A stretch of DNA of 56,679 bases from Bacteroidota bacterium (GTDB taxonomy: Bacteria > Bacteroidota > Bacteroidia > B-17B0 > Aurantibacillaceae): contig JAJNBG010000029.1 of the NCBI GenBank assembly GCA_021155905.1, positions 1 to 56,679 on the forward strand. The letters run 5' to 3'. A program made the translations under genes and the position numbers. Every line of letters starts with the position of its first letter. Position 1 is the stretch's first letter. The notes under the pieces were generated by a model. It saw only the letters and a list, made by a program, of their open reading frames with translations. It ran no database searches and was not told the DNA's origin. Below, one piece after another: positions 1 to 9,112 of this stretch.

Positions 1-150
1 TTCTTGGATATCGAAAGTAACATTGTCGTTTTCTCTAATTTTGTCTGATAAACCTGTTACGTGTACAAAGTACTCTTTTCCTGATTCGTCCTCTTTAATA
101 AAACCAAAACCTTTAGTTTCGTTAAAAAATTTTACTGTTCCTGTGCTCAT
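1..150 (-). CDS. Cold-shock domain protein (CspA family), 3' end beyond window
   Basis: Reading leftwards from an ATG at 150 gives 50 residues beginning MSTGTVKFFNETKGFGFIKE. This contains the RNP1-type motif KGFGFI and, a little further on, the RNP2-like FVHVTGL, which together mark the nucleic-acid-binding face of a cold-shock domain. Family members are about 65-70 residues and act in the cytoplasm as single-stranded RNA/DNA chaperones, so most of the domain is present and only the last strand is cut off by the window edge. A TAnnTTTG box lies 28 bases upstream of the start. The family call is secure; whether it is cold-inducible cannot be told from sequence. Confidence 0.93.
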   Translation of the reverse strand, partial: MSTGTVKFFNETKGFGFIKEDESGKEYFVHVTGLSDKIRENDNVTFDIQE

Positions 151-177
151 TTTGTTGTTTTAAAAATTGTTTATGCC

Positions 178-185
178 CAAAGCTA
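178..185 (-). promoter_or_regulatory. Promoter -7 box of the cold-shock gene
   Basis: Read on the minus strand this is TAGCTTTG, an exact match to the Bacteroidota TAnnTTTG box, placed 28 bases before the ATG. No TTG is visible at the expected -33 distance, so only half the promoter is supported. The leader would be about 20 bases, too short for the long structured cspA-type leader. Confidence 0.5.
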
Positions 186-376
186 TAATTAATATTTTAT
201 AAAAAAAACTTTTTTTGAAAAAAAATAGCCATTACTGCTTATATGATTTATGGGTTATAAATTCACCCGATTTGAAAATGGATTTAGATGATTACATCAT
301 AAAATGAAATAAGGTTTTTTTAACAATATTGCTAAGAAATATGATTTTGGTTATGTTTTTAGGTCTTAAAATAGTA

Positions 377-384
377 TATATTTG
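377..384 (+). promoter_or_regulatory. Promoter -7 box of the Cys-rich secreted protein gene
   Basis: TATATTTG matches TAnnTTTG and lies 31 bases before the ATG at 415. The nearest upstream TTTG is 27 bases away rather than 19-20, so the -33 element is unproven. Confidence 0.5.
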
Positions 385-414
385 TTTTATTATTAATCAT
401 AACTCAACCCAACC

Positions 415-654
415 ATGAAAAAAGTATTTTTAATGTTAGCTTTCGCAGGATTAGTAGGAAGCGTATCAGCATCAACTAATTTTGACGATAAGGATAAAGG
501 AAAAAAAGAAACTAAGAAAGAAACTAAATCTTGCTGCAAAGAAAAAGCGGGAGCTGAAGGGAAATCCTGTTCGGGAGATAAGACAGCGACCACAGAGAAA
601 AAATCTTGTTGCAAGTCTAAGACAGCTGAAGCAAAACCAACTGAAACGAAATAA
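415..654 (+). CDS. Small exported Lys/Cys-rich protein
   Basis: This 79-residue protein has a clean signal peptide (MKKVFLMLAFAGLVGSVSAS, probable cleavage near residue 20). A hydrophilic tail rich in Lys, Glu and Thr follows. The tail holds two KSCCK units and one KSCSGDK unit, giving five cysteines and no predicted globular core. Paired cysteines in a short exported peptide suggest metal binding or disulfide cross-linking, but I do not recognise a named family. The frame is favoured over overlapping frames because of the signal peptide, an upstream TATATTTG box and a rho-independent terminator just downstream. It appears to be a single-gene transcript. Confidence 0.75.
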   Translation: MKKVFLMLAFAGLVGSVSASTNFDDKDKGKKETKKETKSCCKEKAGAEGKSCSGDKTATTEKKSCCKSKTAEAKPTETK

Positions 655-673
655 TTTTTTGTTTTTAAAGTTT

Positions 674-710
674 AAAAAGCCCATCCGCCAACTGGCGGTG
701 GGCTTTTTTT
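674..710 (+). terminator. Rho-independent terminator after the Cys-rich gene
   Basis: A GC-rich stem (GCCCATCCGCC against GGCGGTGGGC, one bulged T, loop AACT) is followed by seven T. An A run on the left arm would let it work in both directions. Confidence 0.88.
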
Positions 711-841
711 ATGGAGCTAATAGGTAACGATGTGTTTATAAATCAATTTTGAATTACTCATATTATTTTGCTTTATTTGTTCAACTGATTTTCACACACA
801 TAATTTAATTGACATAATTTCAAAATTTTAAATATCTACCT

Positions 842-2389
842 ATGAAAGTTGGAATTCCATCGGAAATATCCCCCAATGAGCTTAGAGTTGCGGCAACTCC
901 AAAAACCGTTAAGAGATTGCAAAAGCAGGGATTCGAAGTTTACATACAGCATAACGCCGGGATCAAAGCAAATTTTTCTGATAAAGATTTTGAAGAAGCG
1001 GGTGCTAAAATAGTTCAAACACCAGCTGACATATATGGTAAATCAGATATTGTACTGAAGGTAAAAGAGCCTTCCATGGAAGAAGTGGATTTGATGAGAG
1101 AAGGTCTGGTGATGCTGAGCTATTTATGGCCGGCACAAAACCAACCTTTGCTTCAAAAATTAGCAGACAAAAAAGTTAACGCTATTGCTATGGATGCGAT
1201 TCCACGTATTTCGAGGGCGCAAAAAATGGACGTGTTGTCTTCTATGGCTAATATTGCCGGATACAGAGCAGTGATTGAAGGGTCTTATCATTTCGGACGA
1301 TTTCTGAATGGGCAAATCACGGCAGCCGGAAAAGTAGAGCCTGCTAAAGTATTGGTGATCGGTGCCGGTGTAGCAGGTTTAGCGGCTTTAGGCGCAGCCA
1401 ATTCGTTAGGAGCTATTGTGAGGGCGTTTGATACACGTAAAGAAGTGGCTGAACAAATCCAGTCAATGGGTGGAGAATTTTTAACGGTTGAAATAGAAGA
1501 AGATGGAGCAACATCTTCCGGTTACTCAAAAGAAATGAGTAAGGAATTTATTGAGGCCGAGATGAAACTGTTTTTAGAACAGGCGAAAGAAGTAGATATC
1601 GTTATCACTACGGCACAAATTCCCGGCAGGCCTGCTCCCAAATTGTGGTTAGATTACCACGTGGCGGCTATGAAACCGGGTTCAGTGATTGTGGACTTAG
1701 CAGCATCAACAGGCGGTAACTGTGTTGATACTAAAAACGGAGAAGTTTACACAACGCCAAACGGAGTAACCATTGTCGGTAAATTAAACCAGTTGCCAAG
1801 CCAGGCATCTCAATTATACGGTAATAACTTATGTCACTTGTTAGATGACATGGGTAAAGCAGAAAAATGGAAGATTGACATGGAGGATGCCGTTGTGTCA
1901 AGAGCAATGGTAACTCATAACGGAAAAATTAACTGGCCGCCTGCACCGCTTCCGGTAAGCCCTACAGCGGGTGGTGGAGCTAAAAAAGTGGCCGCACCTA
2001 CAGCGGAGGAAGTGAAAATATCCGACGCGGAAAAATCAAAAAAGGCTGCAACTTCCATGGTTATTCGTTTGGCTCTGGTTGGCGCTCTATTGCTTGTAGT
2101 AGGGAAGTTTGCCCCGGCTGAATTTATACAGCACTTTACAGTGTTTATATTAGCGGTGTTTGTGGGTTGGCAACTTATCACAAATGTGGCACATTCATTA
2201 CACACGCCTTTGATGGCCGTGACTAATGCTATCAGTGGGATTATTGTGGTTGGTGGTTTATTACAAACAACGGATGATATAATGAACCCAATGACCATAT
2301 TGGCATTCATTGCTATTTTGGTTGCCAGCATCAATATTGTTGGTGGTTTCGTAGTGACTCACCGTATGTTGAAAATGTTTAAAAAATAA
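842..2389 (+). CDS. pntA: NAD(P) transhydrogenase subunit alpha
   Basis: This 515-residue protein matches the fused PntA of enterobacteria (about 510). Residues 1-380 form the cytosolic NAD(H)-binding domain I, with the Rossmann glycine motif [12 protein letters not shown] near residue 174. After a Pro/Ala/Gly linker, residues from about 400 carry four membrane helices of domain II. With PntB it couples hydride transfer from NADH to NADP+ to proton entry across the inner membrane, supplying NADPH for biosynthesis and redox defence. The start has the family-typical MKVGIPSEI. pntB follows after 45 bases, so the two are probably one transcript. No clear TAnnTTTG box is visible upstream. Confidence 0.97.
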   Translation: MKVGIPSEISPNELRVAATPKTVKRLQKQGFEVYIQHNAGIKANFSDKDFEEAGAKIVQTPADIYGKSDIVLKVKEPSMEEVDLMREGLVMLSYLWPAQNQPLLQKLADKKVNAIAMDAIPRISRAQKMDVLSSMANIAGYRAVIEGSYHFGRFLNGQITAAGKVEPAKVLVIGAGVAGLAALGAANSLGAIVRAFDTRKEVAEQIQSMGGEFLTVEIEEDGATSSGYSKEMSKEFIEAEMKLFLEQAKEVDIVITTAQIPGRPAPKLWLDYHVAAMKPGSVIVDLAASTGGNCVDTKNGEVYTTPNGVTIVGKLNQLPSQASQLYGNNLCHLLDDMGKAEKWKIDMEDAVVSRAMVTHNGKINWPPAPLPVSPTAGGGAKKVAAPTAEEVKISDAEKSKKAATSMVIRLALVGALLLVVGKFAPAEFIQHFTVFILAVFVGWQLITNVAHSLHTPLMAVTNAISGIIVVGGLLQTTDDIMNPMTILAFIAILVASINIVGGFVVTHRMLKMFKK

Positions 2390-2434
2390 GAAAGCGCCAG
2401 CTTCAATTAACAAAATAATAAAACGAGTTAAATT

Positions 2435-3838
2435 ATGTTTATCGCAAAAGAAATACAAACAGCAGCATATTTATTTGCCAGTATCCTGTTCATTTTAAGT
2501 TTAGGAGGATTGTCCTCTCAAGAATCAGCAAAACGCGGTGTACTATACGGAATCGTTGGTATGATCGTTGCCATCATTGCCACCGTTTTGGGAGAAGGCG
2601 TTTCAGGGCAGGTCTACATTATCGTGGCTATTGCCATTGCGTCGGCCATTGGTTTGATGCTGGCCCGCAAAGTAGAAATGACCGCAATGCCGCAGCTGGT
2701 TGCTATTCTTCATAGTTTTGTAGGATTAGCGGCTGTATTGGTTGGTTTTGGTTCGTACCTGGATCCACATACACATACATTAACAGGTGCTGCACATAGC
2801 ATCCATTTATGGGAAGTATTTATCGGTGTCTTTATTGGTGCCATTACTTTTACAGGCTCTATTATTGCCTGGGGAAAACTGGAAGGTAAAGTTCGCAGTA
2901 AAGCTTTGATGTATCCTGGCAGACATGCGGTTAACATTGTGTTAATGATTACATGTGTAGTGCTTGGTGTATTATATGCACAACAGGAAGGCACCGGTGG
3001 TATGTTGCATTTGGGAATTATGACTGCCATTGCCTGCTTTATCGGTATTATGCTGGTAATGGCCATTGGAGGCGGTGATATGCCTGTAGTTGTATCGATG
3101 TTAAATTCATACTCAGGATGGGCAGCATCTGCAGCAGGTTTTATGTTGGGTAACGACTTATTAATCGTGACCGGGGCTTTAGTGGGAAGTTCGGGGGCAA
3201 TTCTTTCGATTCACATGTGTCATGCCATGAATCGTTCTTTCTTCTCGGTAATTTTAGGTGGTTTTGGAAATGCGCCGGCCTCTAAAGGCGAAGCTAAAGT
3301 GATTGAAGGTGAAGTAACAGCATTGAATCACGAAGAAGTTGCCGGTTTGTTGAAAGAAGCAAAATCAGTTGTTATCGTTCCGGGTTATGGGATGGCGGTT
3401 GCCAAAGCACAGTATCCAATTTATGACATGGTACAGTACATGCGTAAAGCTGGAAAAAATGTGCGTTTTGCTATCCATCCGGTAGCAGGGCGTTTACCGG
3501 GCCATATGAATGTATTATTGGCTGAAGCCAATGTTCCTTATGATATTGTAATGGAAATGGATGAAATTAATGATGATATGCCGGATACCGATGTGGTAAT
3601 GGTGATCGGAGCTAATGACGTGGTAAATCCAAGTGCTAAGGATGATCCTGCAAGTTCGATTTACGGAATGCCGGTTATTGAGGCCTGGAAGGCGGAGAAA
3701 GTTATTATTATGAAACGTTCAATGTCAGCGGGATACTCCGGAGAAGACAATCCTTTATTCTACAAGTCAAACTCAGAAATGTTATATGGTGATGCGAAAG
3801 ACAGCGTAGAGAAAATTTTAAGTTTTTTGAAAGCTTAG
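2435..3838 (+). CDS. pntB: NAD(P) transhydrogenase subunit beta
   Basis: This 467-residue partner of PntA is close to the enterobacterial length (462). The first 270 residues are strongly hydrophobic, with eight or nine helices forming most of the proton channel. The C-terminal NADP(H)-binding domain III shows [26 protein letters not shown] and [11 protein letters not shown], the conserved nucleotide-binding loops. No domain is missing, so a functional enzyme is expected. A strong hairpin terminator 26 bases past the stop closes the pntAB unit. Confidence 0.97.
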   Translation: MFIAKEIQTAAYLFASILFILSLGGLSSQESAKRGVLYGIVGMIVAIIATVLGEGVSGQVYIIVAIAIASAIGLMLARKVEMTAMPQLVAILHSFVGLAAVLVGFGSYLDPHTHTLTGAAHSIHLWEVFIGVFIGAITFTGSIIAWGKLEGKVRSKALMYPGRHAVNIVLMITCVVLGVLYAQQEGTGGMLHLGIMTAIACFIGIMLVMAIGGGDMPVVVSMLNSYSGWAASAAGFMLGNDLLIVTGALVGSSGAILSIHMCHAMNRSFFSVILGGFGNAPASKGEAKVIEGEVTALNHEEVAGLLKEAKSVVIVPGYGMAVAKAQYPIYDMVQYMRKAGKNVRFAIHPVAGRLPGHMNVLLAEANVPYDIVMEMDEINDDMPDTDVVMVIGANDVVNPSAKDDPASSIYGMPVIEAWKAEKVIIMKRSMSAGYSGEDNPLFYKSNSEMLYGDAKDSVEKILSFLKA

Positions 3839-3863
3839 TCCTTATACAGGCAGTTGATTTAAT

Positions 3864-3890
3864 AGGTGTACATGAAAATGTACACCTTTT
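3864..3890 (+). terminator. Terminator closing pntAB
   Basis: A perfect 10-base stem (AGGTGTACAT / ATGTACACCT) with a GAAA tetraloop is followed by a T run. Confidence 0.9.
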
Positions 3891-3965
3891 TAGTTAAAAA
3901 GTAGAAATGAGCCCATGATGTTAGTAACTCATCTAAAAATGGACCTTCTTCTACCTAAATTGTCA

Positions 3966-3973
3966 TACTTTTG
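3966..3973 (+). promoter_or_regulatory. Promoter -7 box of the downstream secreted protein gene
   Basis: TACTTTTG matches TAnnTTTG and sits 21 bases before the ATG at 3994. No TTG lies at the -33 distance. Confidence 0.5.
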
Positions 3974-3993
3974 GTATACAAAAATTAAACACC

Positions 3994-4647
3994 ATGAGTA
4001 ATCTAAATCGATATTTCGTCCTTTTTTGTTTATCAACAAGCTTAAACGTCTTTTCGCAAACAGCAGATGGAGGTTTGAAAAATACTTCTGCGGATCAATC
4101 AGTTTTATCTTCTGTCTTATTAAGCTTTGATGCTATTTTAGTTGATAAAAAAGTTGAATTGACCTGGGCATCTAACACGGAACACAATAATAATTTTTTC
4201 ACAATTGAAAAGTCAAAAGACGCATCCAATTTTGAAACAGTAACAACCATTAAAAGTTTTGGTAATTACAGCAGTCTTATCAGTTATTTTGATACCGATT
4301 ACACACCCTATGAAGGTATTTCCTATTACCGTTTAAAGCAGACAGATCAAAACGGGAAAATTTTGTCTTCCCGTTTGGTATCAGTGAATAATAAATTCGG
4401 GAGCGCTAGTTTTGCAGGGAATACTATTATAGATGATCATTCAACATTAATGGGGTATGAAAATACAGAGGTGCTTGTGGTTTTAAGAGATGAAAAAGGC
4501 ACTGAAAGCTATTCAAAAGTAATTATTGATTCGCAGAATAATGTGATCGTTCCTGCTGATAAAGATCAGAAATTGGAAAATGGAACCTATACAGTGGTTG
4601 CATCTTCCAATAATAAATTATACAGCCAGAAGGTATACGTAAAATAA
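3994..4647 (+). CDS. Secreted protein with Bacteroidota surface-protein domain
   Basis: This 217-residue protein starts with a signal peptide ending near FSQ (residue about 22). Residues 45-125 show the pattern VELTWASNTEHNNNFFTIEK followed by YYRLKQTDQNG. In Bacteroidota this fibronectin-like module commonly sits just before the C-terminal type IX sorting domain. Here the last 75 residues (ending SQKVYVK) resemble such a C-terminal domain but lack the usual FPNP entry motif, so export by type IX is possible, not shown. It stands alone between the pntAB terminator and the Bat operon and is convergent with batE, 8 bases away. Its ligand or role is unknown. Confidence 0.75.
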   Translation: MSNLNRYFVLFCLSTSLNVFSQTADGGLKNTSADQSVLSSVLLSFDAILVDKKVELTWASNTEHNNNFFTIEKSKDASNFETVTTIKSFGNYSSLISYFDTDYTPYEGISYYRLKQTDQNGKILSSRLVSVNNKFGSASFAGNTIIDDHSTLMGYENTEVLVVLRDEKGTESYSKVIIDSQNNVIVPADKDQKLENGTYTVVASSNNKLYSQKVYVK

Positions 4648-4655
4648 TTTTGATT

Positions 4656-5414
4656 TTAGAATAAACCAACCTCGTTGGATTTTACCCAGCCTTCATTTCC
4701 GTTTTCCAATTTGATGTTTGTCCATTCCGGATTGGCTTCCAAAACATTTACTTTTGCACCTTCATGCAGGCTGAATTTAGTTTTGGACGTGATGTTTGGT
4801 TCATCGTGAATTTTCGATTCACGATCGAGAATGACTGCAAAGTTTAATTCCTGTTTACCGTTAAGAGCCATATAGCCAAATACCATAGATCCGAAACAGG
4901 TAAGTAATAAAATTAAGCCAAGGAAAAAGCCTGCTCTTTTGAAGACAACCGACTTCGTGAGGAAAAAGATAAAAGCAAATGTAAATGCCCCGGCGAGACT
5001 AAAAATACTTAACCATGCCCAACCTGTTGTGGAAAGAGAATTCACTAAACCGGATTTTAAAGCGCCTATAAAAAAGTTCTCTTTACTCTCAATTTTATCG
5101 ATGGTCTTTTCATTTGCAATTCGTAAATTGGTTTTGATATCCTTATTATTAGGCTGTAATTTATTTGCCAATTCATAATGATAGATAGCCTTACCTAATT
5201 CATTGTTTTTGTAATATGCATTTCCCAGATTATAATAAAGCTTATAGGAAGTGAAGCCACCCTTTAAAATGGATTCATATAAATTAATCGCTTCCTTATA
5301 ATTTATTTCAGAATACGCTTTTTCTGCTTTTTGTTCTAAAACATTGGTAGCTTTCAGCGACGCAAAACTTAACATTACGCATATTGAAAATAATATGTAT
5401 TTAAACAGCTTCAT
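4656..5414 (-). CDS. batE: BatE: TPR plus SH3-like protein of the Bat operon
   Basis: This 252-residue protein has a signal peptide (to about residue 22). Tetratricopeptide repeats span residues 25-105, including YYNLGNAYYKNNELGKAIYHYE. Two membrane helices follow at about 130-185, and the C-terminus is a bacterial SH3-like domain ending GNEGWVKSNEVGLF. This order is that of BatE in Bacteroidota aerotolerance loci, where the proteins are thought to form a periplasmic/membrane complex that supports stress and oxygen tolerance. It is the last gene of the minus-strand operon and starts 2 bases after batD ends. No strong terminator follows it. Confidence 0.88.
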   Translation of the reverse strand: MKLFKYILFSICVMLSFASLKATNVLEQKAEKAYSEINYKEAINLYESILKGGFTSYKLYYNLGNAYYKNNELGKAIYHYELANKLQPNNKDIKTNLRIANEKTIDKIESKENFFIGALKSGLVNSLSTTGWAWLSIFSLAGAFTFAFIFFLTKSVVFKRAGFFLGLILLLTCFGSMVFGYMALNGKQELNFAVILDRESKIHDEPNITSKTKFSLHEGAKVNVLEANPEWTNIKLENGNEGWVKSNEVGLF

Positions 5415-5416
5415 TT

Positions 5417-7246
5417 CTATTTTTTAATTTGTGCTTCAATTTGTGAAATTAAAGTAATCGTATCTTCGTAAACCTTTTTCAGATCCCCGGTCACAGCACT
5501 CGGCGCATATTTCGCATATTCACAGGTGTTTAACAGGTCAATGACGTTCATAGTCGTTCCGGTCGATACATTTCTCGACAAGAGCATTTCTGAGATTTTT
5601 TCTTTCGACAGATCAACAATCGATAAAGCAAACTTATCACCGATGTATTTATTCATAGCGTTTAACACTTCCGTGAAAAACAAATCTTTATTATTATCAG
5701 ACATATGTTTTTCTGCAACAGCTAATTGTTTTTTTGCGAGCCTTGCTGCTTTTCTTTCTTTTACTGCGACAACATCGCTATTGGCCTTCAGGTGTTGTCT
5801 TACGAAGAACAGACCTGCAAAAAATATCAGGGTAGGGAACAGTAATAATAAATAGTGAGTGATGGATGAGAAAAATTCTTTATCACTTTTTTGCAATCCC
5901 AGATCGCCTGTTTTAATATACCGAATGTCGTTTTCACTTTCCCTGACTCCTTTTTTTGTAGGCGTAATTATTTGAGCGGATCCGGCTTCGCCCTCCAATA
6001 CAGTCAGTTTAATGTCCGGAGAAGGGATTGTCACGTATTGTTTTTTGTCAGCATCAAAATAGTTGAAATTTAGATTATTCAAAATGAATTCCCCTTTTTC
6101 CCTTGGAATGATCAGGTAATTGAAAGTGATACTGCCGGAAACACCACCTAAAGTCTTAATGTTTTCAGAAACTTTCGGATCATAAGTTTCAAAGCTTTCC
6201 GGAAGGTTTAATTTAAGCGGTTCAATCAATTTAATATTTCCTTTTCCGTTGATAGTAATCTTTAAGTTAATAGCTTCATTGGCTTTTACTTTTTCTTTAT
6301 CCAGCTCGGCCTTATAACCAAAATCCCCAACAGCTCCGGAGAATTGCTCAGGTTTGTTATCTGTGGGAAGCTCCTGAACGTCTACTTTTACCGCTTTACT
6401 TTTTACTTTAACTACGACGTCCTCGTAGCCTCCGGCACCAAAGAACTGCTCAAAAATATTACGGGGTTGTCTTTTAGTCGGTCTGCGAACGATACAATCC
6501 AATTCTACAGGTTCGATCGCGATTTGTCCGCTGCGTTGTGGGAATAGGAATACTTTGCTGTAATCCGCCACATAATACATTACACCATTTACATTTTCCT
6601 GTTTTAAACTGATTTGCTGATTGGATGTTTCCTGTTGTGACCAGAAGCCGTTATACGGTGGAAATTTGACATTCTGGAAACCTCTCAGGTCCACTCTTGA
6701 ATAAACCTTTTGGGTAAGGATTAACTGTTCACCTAAAAAACATTTTGTTTTACTTAAAAATGTTCTCACAAACAGATCTTCATTGCTGATTTCGCTGGCG
6801 TATTGATTTTTTTCAGGTTTTTGATTTTGCTGAGGTTGGGCCTGAGCATTCGGGTTGCTTTGCTGTTGTTGCTGGCCGGCTCCTTTTACGGCTTCAATGA
6901 CAATGGGTTTGGATTCCAGTTTTTGGTTGCCGGACATAACTGTTGCGGCACCAATAGTAAATTTTCCTTCCTTTCTGGCCGCGATAAAAAATGAAATGGT
7001 TGTGGATTGGGAAATACTTCCATTGACCATGCTCATACTCTGACTTTGGTTGGGCCCGGAATATAAATCGAATTCACTCAGGTTTGGATAAACTAAATTA
7101 TTGCCACTTCCATTCAATGTAAAAGCTACCTGAAATACCTCTCCCACGGCAACTCTGGTTTTGCTAACCTGCGCATAGAAGGACGGTGTCTGAGCCATTG
7201 CCCAGGATGAAACGAGTAAGAAGAATATGTATAATCGTTTTATCAT
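5417..7246 (-). CDS. batD: BatD: oxygen-tolerance membrane protein
   Basis: This 609-residue protein has an N-terminal signal peptide (cleavage near WAMAQ). A long periplasmic part of beta-sandwich repeats follows, interrupted by a Gln/Asn-rich linker at about 125-145. One membrane helix at about 465-485 (YLLLLFPTLIFFAGLFFV) leads to a cytoplasmic tail of about 120 residues. Size and layout fit the BatD/oxygen-tolerance family. In Bacteroides the Bat proteins affect aerotolerance, and a chaperone-like periplasmic role has been proposed; the exact activity is not settled. It lies between batC (80-base gap containing a small hairpin repeat) and batE (2-base gap). Confidence 0.92.
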   Translation of the reverse strand: MIKRLYIFFLLVSSWAMAQTPSFYAQVSKTRVAVGEVFQVAFTLNGSGNNLVYPNLSEFDLYSGPNQSQSMSMVNGSISQSTTISFFIAARKEGKFTIGAATVMSGNQKLESKPIVIEAVKGAGQQQQQSNPNAQAQPQQNQKPEKNQYASEISNEDLFVRTFLSKTKCFLGEQLILTQKVYSRVDLRGFQNVKFPPYNGFWSQQETSNQQISLKQENVNGVMYYVADYSKVFLFPQRSGQIAIEPVELDCIVRRPTKRQPRNIFEQFFGAGGYEDVVVKVKSKAVKVDVQELPTDNKPEQFSGAVGDFGYKAELDKEKVKANEAINLKITINGKGNIKLIEPLKLNLPESFETYDPKVSENIKTLGGVSGSITFNYLIIPREKGEFILNNLNFNYFDADKKQYVTIPSPDIKLTVLEGEAGSAQIITPTKKGVRESENDIRYIKTGDLGLQKSDKEFFSSITHYLLLLFPTLIFFAGLFFVRQHLKANSDVVAVKERKAARLAKKQLAVAEKHMSDNNKDLFFTEVLNAMNKYIGDKFALSIVDLSKEKISEMLLSRNVSTGTTMNVIDLLNTCEYAKYAPSAVTGDLKKVYEDTITLISQIEAQIKK

Positions 7247-7261
7247 TTAATTTTCTGTATT

Positions 7262-7287
7262 GTTCTCGACTTCGCTCGAACTGACAA
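7262..7287 (-). repeat. Dispersed hairpin repeat, copy 1 (batC-batD gap)
   Basis: GTTCTCGACTTCGCTCGAAC followed by TGACAA lies between batC and batD. Its reverse complement begins TGTCAGTTCGA and ends GTCGAGAAC. The second copy at 37171-37213 has GTCAGTTCGA at one end and GTCGA followed by GAGAAC at the other. It can fold into a short stem around TTCGA/TCGAA. It is an intergenic, non-coding repeat of REP-like type. Confidence 0.6.
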
Positions 7288-7326
7288 CTGTCTTAAGTAT
7301 TTAATTTTTTGTCTTATATCTGGTTG

Positions 7327-8076
7327 TTACCAGTCTTTTTCCACTTTCACTTTTTGACCGGGATCTCCTTTTTTCTTCCGTAGAGCCTGCATTCTTTTTT
7401 CGTCGTTCTTTAAAGCATTCAGCATCTTCTCCGCTTGTTCTTTGCTCATTTGTGGCTGAGGTGCTTCCTGTTTTTCCTGTTCTTTTTTCTGTTCCTTTTT
7501 ATCTTTCTGATCTTCTTTCTGCTCTTTTTTATCCTGATCCTTTTTGTCGTCTTTCTTTTGATTTTTTTGCTGTTCAGCTAGTTTCTTCTGAGCATATGCT
7601 AAATTATAACGCGTGTCCTCATCTTTCGGATTTAATTTTAAGGCTTTCTTATATCCTAAAATAGCATCCTCGTAACTCTTCTGCATGAGTTTGGCATTTC
7701 CATAGTTGTGCCAGGCTTTTTGAATTGTATCTGCATTTGAAACTGATTTGGCAACAACTTCAAATTGTTGTGCTGCCTGATCATACACCAGGTTTGCAGC
7801 AGAATCAGGTGTCATTCTTGGATTCGGTGTTTTTACTTTGCCTGATTTGATGAGCTCTGCTGTTTTATAATATGCATCACCCAAATTAAAATTAGCTTTA
7901 TAATAGTCCTGCTTTTCCTTCAAAGATTTTTTATAATGGTTTGCAGCTTCCATGGGTTTTCCTCCGTGGTATGCGTCATTTCCGTCCCTCAGTACCATTT
8001 TCTCTTTCTGGGCAAAACCAACCAGGGAAAATAAGCTGACGATAAGAATATAAATATGTTTATTAAGCTTTTGCAT
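7327..8076 (-). CDS. batC: BatC: TPR protein with charged tail
   Basis: This 249-residue protein has a signal peptide (cleavage near VGFAQ), then tetratricopeptide repeats over residues 30-165, for example NYGNAKLMQKSYEDAILGYK. A tail of about 60 residues made almost only of Lys, Glu, Gln and Asp follows. The C-terminus ends in a short conserved segment around MLNALKNDEKRMQALRKKK. This is the normal BatC arrangement. The start overlaps the end of batB by 14 bases, showing tight coupling. The charged linker is low complexity, so its length is likely to vary between relatives. Confidence 0.9.
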   Translation of the reverse strand: MQKLNKHIYILIVSLFSLVGFAQKEKMVLRDGNDAYHGGKPMEAANHYKKSLKEKQDYYKANFNLGDAYYKTAELIKSGKVKTPNPRMTPDSAANLVYDQAAQQFEVVAKSVSNADTIQKAWHNYGNAKLMQKSYEDAILGYKKALKLNPKDEDTRYNLAYAQKKLAEQQKNQKKDDKKDQDKKEQKEDQKDKKEQKKEQEKQEAPQPQMSKEQAEKMLNALKNDEKRMQALRKKKGDPGQKVKVEKDW

Positions 8077-9112
8077 TATTAAATAAGTTCAATTTTTTCC
8101 AAAGTTTACTAACTCTTTCAGATACCAATGCTTCCAGTACCAAAAACAATAATGCCGCACCTAAAAACCATTGAAACTGATCTTCATAATCGGTGTACAT
8201 TTTGCTTTCCAGTTGTTTTTTGTCCAGTTCTGCAATTTTATTGAGAATCACATCTAAACCAATATCCGAATTACTTGCCTGAACGTAAACGCCATTTGTT
8301 TCTCCGGCGATATCCTGTAAAATTTTAGGGTCCAGTTTTGTAACAACAGTATTTCCTGCATTGTCTTTTTTATATCCGCTTACCACCCCATCAATCACAT
8401 TGGGAATAGGTACACCGGATTCAGACCCAACTCCGATGGTATGAATCACTATATTCTTTTTAGCGGCTTCCTCGGCAGCATCAACAGCGCTTTCTTTAGC
8501 TTCTTCATTATTTTCACCATCGGTGATAATCACAATGGCTTTATTTTTTCCTTCGTCTTTACCAAAGCTTTCAACCGATAAGTTGATCGCGTCTGCTATG
8601 TTAGTTCCCTGCACCGGAACAATTTTATTACTGATTCCTTCCAGGAATAATTTGGCAGAACTGTAATCAGTAGTAATTGGTAACTGCACATAAGCTTCAC
8701 CGGCAAAGACAACAATTCCTAAACGATCTCCCTGCAATTTGTCGATCATGTTTTCAATTGCAATCTTGGCTCTTTCCAAGCGGTTAGGGGAAAGATCCTG
8801 TGCCATCATACTATTGGAAACATCCAGGCAAACCATGATGTCGGCACCTTCGCGTTTCACATCCTGCATTTTAGAACCGGTCTGTAAATTGCAGATCCCT
8901 AAAATAAGGAATGAAAAACCAAGAAGAAATAAAATAAATTTGGTTGTCTTTTTCGCTCTTGAAACTTCCGGAACTAATTGTCCGATCAAAGAGAGTTCAC
9001 CTAATTTTTTTAATTTCTTTTTGGAACTATATACATACCAGATATAGATCCCTATGCAAACGGGAATGATCGCAAAAGCATAAAAGAATATTTGATTTTC
9101 AAATTTAAACAT
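8063..9112 (-). CDS. batB: BatB: von Willebrand factor A membrane protein
   Basis: This 349-residue protein has two N-terminal membrane helices (about 8-27 and 58-77), then a VWA domain at 90-290. The VWA domain carries the metal-ion-dependent adhesion site DVSNSM and the downstream TDGENN. A C-terminal helix near 315-335 anchors it again. In the Bat complex, BatA and BatB are the paired VWA subunits, and their MIDAS sites are intact here. The ATG shares one base with the batA stop, which fits translational coupling. Confidence 0.94.
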   Translation of the reverse strand: MFKFENQIFFYAFAIIPVCIGIYIWYVYSSKKKLKKLGELSLIGQLVPEVSRAKKTTKFILFLLGFSFLILGICNLQTGSKMQDVKREGADIMVCLDVSNSMMAQDLSPNRLERAKIAIENMIDKLQGDRLGIVVFAGEAYVQLPITTDYSSAKLFLEGISNKIVPVQGTNIADAINLSVESFGKDEGKNKAIVIITDGENNEEAKESAVDAAEEAAKKNIVIHTIGVGSESGVPIPNVIDGVVSGYKKDNAGNTVVTKLDPKILQDIAGETNGVYVQASNSDIGLDVILNKIAELDKKQLESKMYTDYEDQFQWFLGAALLFLVLEALVSERVSKLWKKLNLFNNAKA

